42,662 nt of DNA, from assembly GCF_013522825.1 (NCBI RefSeq), contig NZ_JAAMQZ010000039.1, positions 1-42,662 of the forward strand, in the 5' to 3' direction. The notes under the pieces were generated by a model. It saw nothing but the letters and a program-made list of their open reading frames with translations. It had not been told where the DNA came from and did no database searches. Made by a program: the position numbers and the translations under genes. Shown in pieces: positions 38,723-42,662 of the stretch. The DNA comes from Stutzerimonas stutzeri. Lineage in GTDB: Bacteria > Pseudomonadota > Gammaproteobacteria > Pseudomonadales > Pseudomonadaceae. Every line of letters starts with the position of its first letter. Positions within the stretch are counted from its first letter, which is position 1.

Positions 38723-38751
38723 ATGATGTAAACGCGGCAACCTCAAGGAGG

Positions 38752-38777
38752 TGTCGTAAAACATTTGTTTTGCGACA
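38752..38777. promoter_or_regulatory. res: res-like recombination subsite for TnpR
   Basis: TGTCGTAAAACA and TGTTTTGCGACA form an inverted repeat with 11 of 12 matches around TT. It resembles a resolvase subsite and lies in the 190 bp gap between the divergent toxin and tnpR genes, where the res site of such elements is found. Further subsites are probably present toward 38880 but are less clear. Confidence 0.65.
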
Positions 38778-38887
38778 GGCTGTCAGCCGCCGCTGTGCTA
38801 CCTGTGCAACACCCCCTCAAAAATGTACGGAAAACTCTATCGCTATTCACTATTATGCGGAAACCTGTTTTTGATGGTTATCCGCCT

Positions 38888-39490
38888 ATGTTGGTTGGCT
38901 ACATGCGCGTGTCGTCGGACTCCGACCGCCAGAGCACGGACTTGCAGCGCGACGCGCTGCTCGCCGCCGGCGTCGATCCGCGTCACCTGTTTGAGGATCG
39001 TGCCTCTGGCGCGAAGGATGACCGTGCCGGCTTGGCGCGGGCGCTTGAGTTCGTTCGAGCCGGCGATGTGCTGGTGGTGTGGAAACTCGACCGGCTCGGT
39101 CGCTCGCTGTCGCACCTGCTCGCCATTGTGACTTCGCTCAAGGACAAGCGGGTGGCGTTCCGCTCGCTGACAGAGAACCTGGACACTACGACGCCCTCGG
39201 GCGAATTCCTGTTCCAGGTGTTCGGTGCGCTCGCGCAGTACGAGCGCGCCTTGATTCAGGAGCGCGTCGTCGCGGGCTTGGCCGCCGCACGCAAACGCGG
39301 CCGGATCGGCGGCCGGCCGCAGGCGATCACTGGTGAGAAGCTGGACGCCATCGTCGCCGCGCTCGATGGCGGCATGTCTAAGGCGGCGGTGTGCCGCAAC
39401 TTCAATGTCAAGCGCACTACGTTGATCGAAACATTGACGCGAGCAGGTTGGCGTGGTGCGGGAAGGACGGTCGATGAGCAACAAGAATAA
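38888..39490 (+). CDS. tnpR: TnpR serine resolvase
   Basis: From ATG 38888 (MLVGYMRVSSDSDRQSTDLQ) a 200-residue serine recombinase. The catalytic Ser lies in MRVSSDSDRQ near residue 10, the arginines in VWKLDRLGRS, and a C-terminal HTH follows (GMSKAAVCRNFNVKRTTLIE). Resolves cointegrates at res. The upstream extension of the frame is part of res and is rejected. tnpA overlaps its end by 17 bases. Confidence 0.95.
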   Translation: MLVGYMRVSSDSDRQSTDLQRDALLAAGVDPRHLFEDRASGAKDDRAGLARALEFVRAGDVLVVWKLDRLGRSLSHLLAIVTSLKDKRVAFRSLTENLDTTTPSGEFLFQVFGALAQYERALIQERVVAGLAAARKRGRIGGRPQAITGEKLDAIVAALDGGMSKAAVCRNFNVKRTTLIETLTRAGWRGAGRTVDEQQE

Positions 39491-42400
39491 GCTACTCACC
39501 GTCTTTTCTGACGCAGAGCAGGAAGCCTTGTACCGCCTACCGGACTTCGACGATGCTCAGCGGCTGGAATACCTGGCGTTGGCCGAATCTGAACTGGCGT
39601 TCGCCAGCAGCCGGCCTAGCCTGCAGGCCCAAGTCTATTGCGTCTTGCAGATCGGCTACTTCAAGGCCAAGCATGCTTTCTTCCGCTTCGATTGGCATGA
39701 GGTCGAGGACGATTGCGCCTTCGTGCTGAGTCGCTATTTCCACGGCGAAGCGTTCGAACGCAAGGCGATCACCAAGCATGAGCACTACAGCCAGAGGGGT
39801 CAGATCGCCGAACTGTTCGGCTACCGGTCGTGGGCGGCTAGCTTCCTGCCGCAACTGGCACAGCAGGCTGAACAGATCGTGCGGCGCGACGTAATGCCAG
39901 GATTCGTGGCCGCCGAACTGATCGTTTGGCTCAGCGAGCACAAAATCATCCGGCCCGGCCACACCACCTTACAAGAGCTGGTCAGTGAAGCCCTGTCCAC
40001 CGAACGCAGGCGCTTGGGCGGCTTGCTGGCAGAAGTGTTGGACGAATCGGCCAAAGCTGCGCTGGGCCAGCTCCTGGTGCGTGACGACACCCTGTCTCAA
40101 CTGGCAGCGCTCAAGCAGGACGCTAAAGATTTCGGCTGGCGTCAGATGGCAGGGGAGCGCGAGAAGCGCGCCACGCTGAAGTCCTTGCACGGGATCGCCA
40201 AGGCGCTGCTGCCCAAGCTCGGCATCTCGCAGCAGAACCTGCTGTACTACGCGAGCCTGGCGAACTTCTATACCGTCCATGACCTGCGCCACCTGAAGGC
40301 GGAGCAGACCCGGCTCTACCTGCTGTGCTATGCCTGGGTACGTTACCGGCAGCTCACCGACAACCTGGTCGACGCGATGGCCTTCCACATGAAAAAACTT
40401 GAGGACGAGAGCCGCACGGGTGCGAAACAGTCCTTTGTCGCCGAACAGCTGCGACGCCATCAGGAAACGCCGCAGGTTGGCCGCCTGCTGTCGCTGTACG
40501 TGGACGACAGCGTGGCCGATCCGACGCCGTTCGGCGAGGTGCGCCAACGCGCCTACAAAATCATGTCCAGGGAATTGCTGCAAAACACGGCGCAGCGCAT
40601 GAGCGTCAAGCCACTGAACAAACTGGCGCTGCACTGGCAGGCGGTGGACGGCCTGGCCGAACGCATTCGACGCCATCTACGGCCGCTGTACGTCGCGCTC
40701 GACTTCGCCGGCACGGCCCCCGATAACCCATGGCTCGCGGCGCTGACTTGGGCCAAGAGCGTGTTCGCCAAGCAGCAGCGCCTATCACAACGGCCACTCG
40801 ACGAATGTCCGGCGGCAACGCTGCCGAAACGCTTGCGTCCGTACCTGCTGATGTTCGATGCCGAAGGCACGCCGACAGGCCTGCATGCCGATCGTTACGA
40901 ATTCTGGCTTTACCGTCAGGTCAGGAAACGCTTCCAGGCGGGCGAGCTCTACATTGACGACAGCTTGCAGCACCGGCATTTGTCCGACGAGTTGGTTTCG
41001 ATGGACGAGAAAGCCGCCGTGCTCGCGCAGATGGACATCCCCTTCCTGCGGCAGCCGGTCAGTGCCCAGCTCGATGCACTGGCGGCCGAGTTGCGTGCGC
41101 AATGGGTGGCGTTCAATCGCGAGCTGAAACAGGGCAAGCTGACGCACCTGGAATACGACAAGGACACGCAGAGACTGACCTGGCGCAAGCCCAAGGGGGA
41201 GAACCAGAAGGCGCGCGAGCAAGCTCTCTACGAGCAACTGCCATACTGCGATGTCGCCGACGTGTTTCGCTTCGTCAACGGCCAGTGCCAGTTCCTGTCG
41301 GCGCTGACACCATTGCAGCCACGCTATGCGAAGAAGGTAGCCGACGCCGACAGTCTGATGGCGGTGATCATTGCCCAAGCCATGAACCACGGCAACCAGG
41401 TTATGGCACGTACCAGCGACATCCCGTACCACGTCCTGGAGAGTACCTACCAGCAGTACCTGCGCCAGGCGACGCTACATGTGGCCAACGATTGCATCAG
41501 CAACGCCATCGCCGCACTGCCGATCTTCCCGCATTACTCGTTCGACCTCGATTCGTTGTACGGTGCCGTTGATGGGCAGAAATTCGGCGTCGAGCGACCA
41601 ACTGTGAAGGCGCGCTACTCGCGCAAATATTTCGGCCGCGGCAAGGGCGTCGTCGCCTACACGCTGCTGTGCAATCACGTGCCGTTGAACGGCTACCTGA
41701 TAGGCGCACACGAGTACGAGGCTCACCACGTGTTCGACATCTGGTACCGCAACACGTCGGACATCGTGCCGAGCGCGATCACCGGCGACATGCACAGCAT
41801 CAACAAGGCCAACTTCGCCATCCTGCACTGGTTCGGACTTCGTTTCGAGCCGCGCTTCACCGACCTCGACGACCAGTTGCAGGAGCTGTATTGCGCCGAT
41901 GATCTGGCATTGTACGAGAAATGCCTGATCCGGCCGGCTGGCCAGATCGACCGGCAACTCATCGTCGGTGAGAAGGCGAACATCGACCGAATCGTCGCCA
42001 CACTGGGCCTGAAGGAAATGACGCAGGGCACGCTGATCCGCAAGCTGTGCACCTATACGGCGCCGAACCCGACGCGGCGCGCAATCTTCGAGTTCGACAA
42101 GCTCATCCGCAGTATCTACACACTGCGCTACCTGCGCGACCCGCAACTGGAGCGTAATGTTCACCGCTCGCAGAACCGCATTGAGTCCTATCACCAGCTA
42201 CGCTCGACCATCGCCCAAGTCGGTGGGAAGAAGGAATTGACCGGCCGCACCGACATCGAAATCGAGATCAGCAACCAGTGCGCCAGGCTGATCGGCAACG
42301 CGATCATCTTCTACAACTCGGCGATCCTGTCCCTGCTGCTGACGAAGTACGAGGCAGCTGGCAATGCCAAGGCGCTGGCGTTGATCACGCAGATGTCGCC

Positions 42401-42503
42401 AGCGGCCTGGCGGCACATCCTGCTGAACGGGCATTACACCTTCCAGACTGACGGCAAGTTCATCGACCTGGATGCGCTCGTGGCGGGACTGGAGCTGGGC
42501 TGA
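39474..42503 (+). CDS. tnpA: TnpA transposase, Tn3 family
   Basis: From ATG 39474 (MSNKNKLLTVFSDAEQEALY) a 1009-residue DDE transposase, normal length for the family. The N-terminal domain recognises the terminal repeats; the catalytic acids lie in SLYGAVDGQKFG, ITGDMHSINKANF and the NRIESYHQLRS segment near the C-terminus. It overlaps tnpR by 17 bases and ends with the TGA that is the first triplet of the right inverted repeat. A farther start at 39453 is possible. Confidence 0.96.
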   Translation: MSNKNKLLTVFSDAEQEALYRLPDFDDAQRLEYLALAESELAFASSRPSLQAQVYCVLQIGYFKAKHAFFRFDWHEVEDDCAFVLSRYFHGEAFERKAITKHEHYSQRGQIAELFGYRSWAASFLPQLAQQAEQIVRRDVMPGFVAAELIVWLSEHKIIRPGHTTLQELVSEALSTERRRLGGLLAEVLDESAKAALGQLLVRDDTLSQLAALKQDAKDFGWRQMAGEREKRATLKSLHGIAKALLPKLGISQQNLLYYASLANFYTVHDLRHLKAEQTRLYLLCYAWVRYRQLTDNLVDAMAFHMKKLEDESRTGAKQSFVAEQLRRHQETPQVGRLLSLYVDDSVADPTPFGEVRQRAYKIMSRELLQNTAQRMSVKPLNKLALHWQAVDGLAERIRRHLRPLYVALDFAGTAPDNPWLAALTWAKSVFAKQQRLSQRPLDECPAATLPKRLRPYLLMFDAEGTPTGLHADRYEFWLYRQVRKRFQAGELYIDDSLQHRHLSDELVSMDEKAAVLAQMDIPFLRQPVSAQLDALAAELRAQWVAFNRELKQGKLTHLEYDKDTQRLTWRKPKGENQKAREQALYEQLPYCDVADVFRFVNGQCQFLSALTPLQPRYAKKVADADSLMAVIIAQAMNHGNQVMARTSDIPYHVLESTYQQYLRQATLHVANDCISNAIAALPIFPHYSFDLDSLYGAVDGQKFGVERPTVKARYSRKYFGRGKGVVAYTLLCNHVPLNGYLIGAHEYEAHHVFDIWYRNTSDIVPSAITGDMHSINKANFAILHWFGLRFEPRFTDLDDQLQELYCADDLALYEKCLIRPAGQIDRQLIVGEKANIDRIVATLGLKEMTQGTLIRKLCTYTAPNPTRRAIFEFDKLIRSIYTLRYLRDPQLERNVHRSQNRIESYHQLRSTIAQVGGKKELTGRTDIEIEISNQCARLIGNAIIFYNSAILSLLLTKYEAAGNAKALALITQMSPAAWRHILLNGHYTFQTDGKFIDLDALVAGLELG

Positions 42504-42535
42504 CGGAAATTTCTGGGATTCCGGCGTACAACCCC
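42501..42535 (-). repeat. Right terminal inverted repeat of the transposon
   Basis: Begins TGACGGAAATTTCTGGG and ends CAACCCC. It pairs with the left end at 32 of 35 positions. Its first triplet is the tnpA stop codon. Confidence 0.92.
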
Positions 42536-42660
42536 TTATTGATCATGGCGCCCACCTTGGCGGGCTGTAGGATGGCCTGAAGCTTGGGATAGCGGCTGGC
42601 TCGACGAATTTCATCGAGTTGCATCCGCGAGGTCACCACCTCGAAACGCGCCGCCCGCCA
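42536..42660 (-). CDS. Partial gene fragment cut by the transposon right end
   Basis: On the minus strand an open frame enters from the right edge (FEVVTSRMQLDEIRRASRYP through KVGAMIN) and runs into the right inverted repeat. It has the same orientation as the DUF1173 gene on the other side. Without a target duplication I cannot tell if it is the 5' part of that gene or another gene brought next to the transposon by deletion. Confidence 0.45.
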
Positions 42661-42662
42661 GG

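Larger units (their letters stand above)
35383..42535. mobile_element. Tn3-family transposon with RelE/Gp49-HTH toxin-antitoxin module
   Basis: A 7.15 kb element bounded by 35 bp inverted repeats with 32 of 35 identities. It encodes tnpA (42503 end), tnpR, a res-like site, a divergent toxin-antitoxin-plus-third-gene block, two hypotheticals and a split HD-GYP gene. This core order (TA genes beside res and tnpR) is the one known for Tn5501-like Tn3-family elements. No 5 bp target duplication is seen (TTTGA before the left end, TTATT after the right end), so rearrangement has occurred. A third, damaged left end lies inside at 36903-36928. Confidence 0.88.

Overview
The window looks like part of a large Pseudomonas plasmid. 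It carries an iteron origin with a Rep_3-type initiator, a parA-parB-parS partition system, a second ParB-like protein, an MvaT-type H-NS protein (a Pseudomonas-specific family), a UmuD/UmuC SOS mutagenesis locus, two tyrosine recombinases and a Tn3-family transposon. Most other genes are short plasmid genes of unknown function in tight, often overlapping, operons. The incompatibility group cannot be assigned from sequence alone.

Layout. 1-564: tail of a transposase and two different blocks of 22-23 bp repeats that look like IS21-family termini; the second block cuts umuC after codon 60. 565-2403 (minus): SOS locus umuD - AAA ATPase - umuC', with a LexA box before umuD. 2575-4278: four hypothetical genes. 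4470-5346: oriV with 15 iterons in two arrays, then repA. 6341-9185: DUF4942/adenine methylase, a membrane micro-protein, a DksA-like protein that has lost its zinc cysteines, and a small protein. 9306-11765: PrpA-type phosphatase, then a small gene plus P4-type integrase behind a perfect 31 bp palindrome. 11953-16052: mostly minus-strand hypothetical genes, MvaT-like protein and ParB-like regulator. 16322-16703: four parS-like palindromes; then parB and parA. 19063-23950: two hypotheticals, a second tyrosine recombinase and a run of eight small genes, five of them predicted membrane or exported and one a C39-like peptidase. 24056-34137: UvrD-like helicase, hypotheticals, EAL-domain protein with an exported EndA-type nuclease, DUF551 protein, PP-loop (PAPS-reductase-like) protein and small membrane proteins. 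34180-42662: a DUF1173 gene whose 5' end is interrupted by a Tn3-family transposon with tnpA, tnpR, res, a RelE/Gp49-HTH toxin-antitoxin pair and an HD-GYP gene.

Main new observation: at least 16 plasmid genes or operons on both strands share one promoter-like pattern usually about 50-65 bp before the start codon. It has a TTGGG(T/A) box in place of the usual TTGACA, a fixed 16 bp spacer, and a weak -10 in which only A at position 2 and T at position 6 are constant, with G two bases before the hexamer. It is absent from the transposon and the partition genes, so it looks like a plasmid-specific promoter class or regulon. A second strong observation is that the HD-GYP c-di-GMP phosphodiesterase gene in the transposon is split by a frameshift inside mixed 7 bp and 9 bp tandem repeats; gain of one 7 bp unit would rejoin it, which suggests phase variation. 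It lies between two left-end inverted repeats of the transposon in the same orientation.
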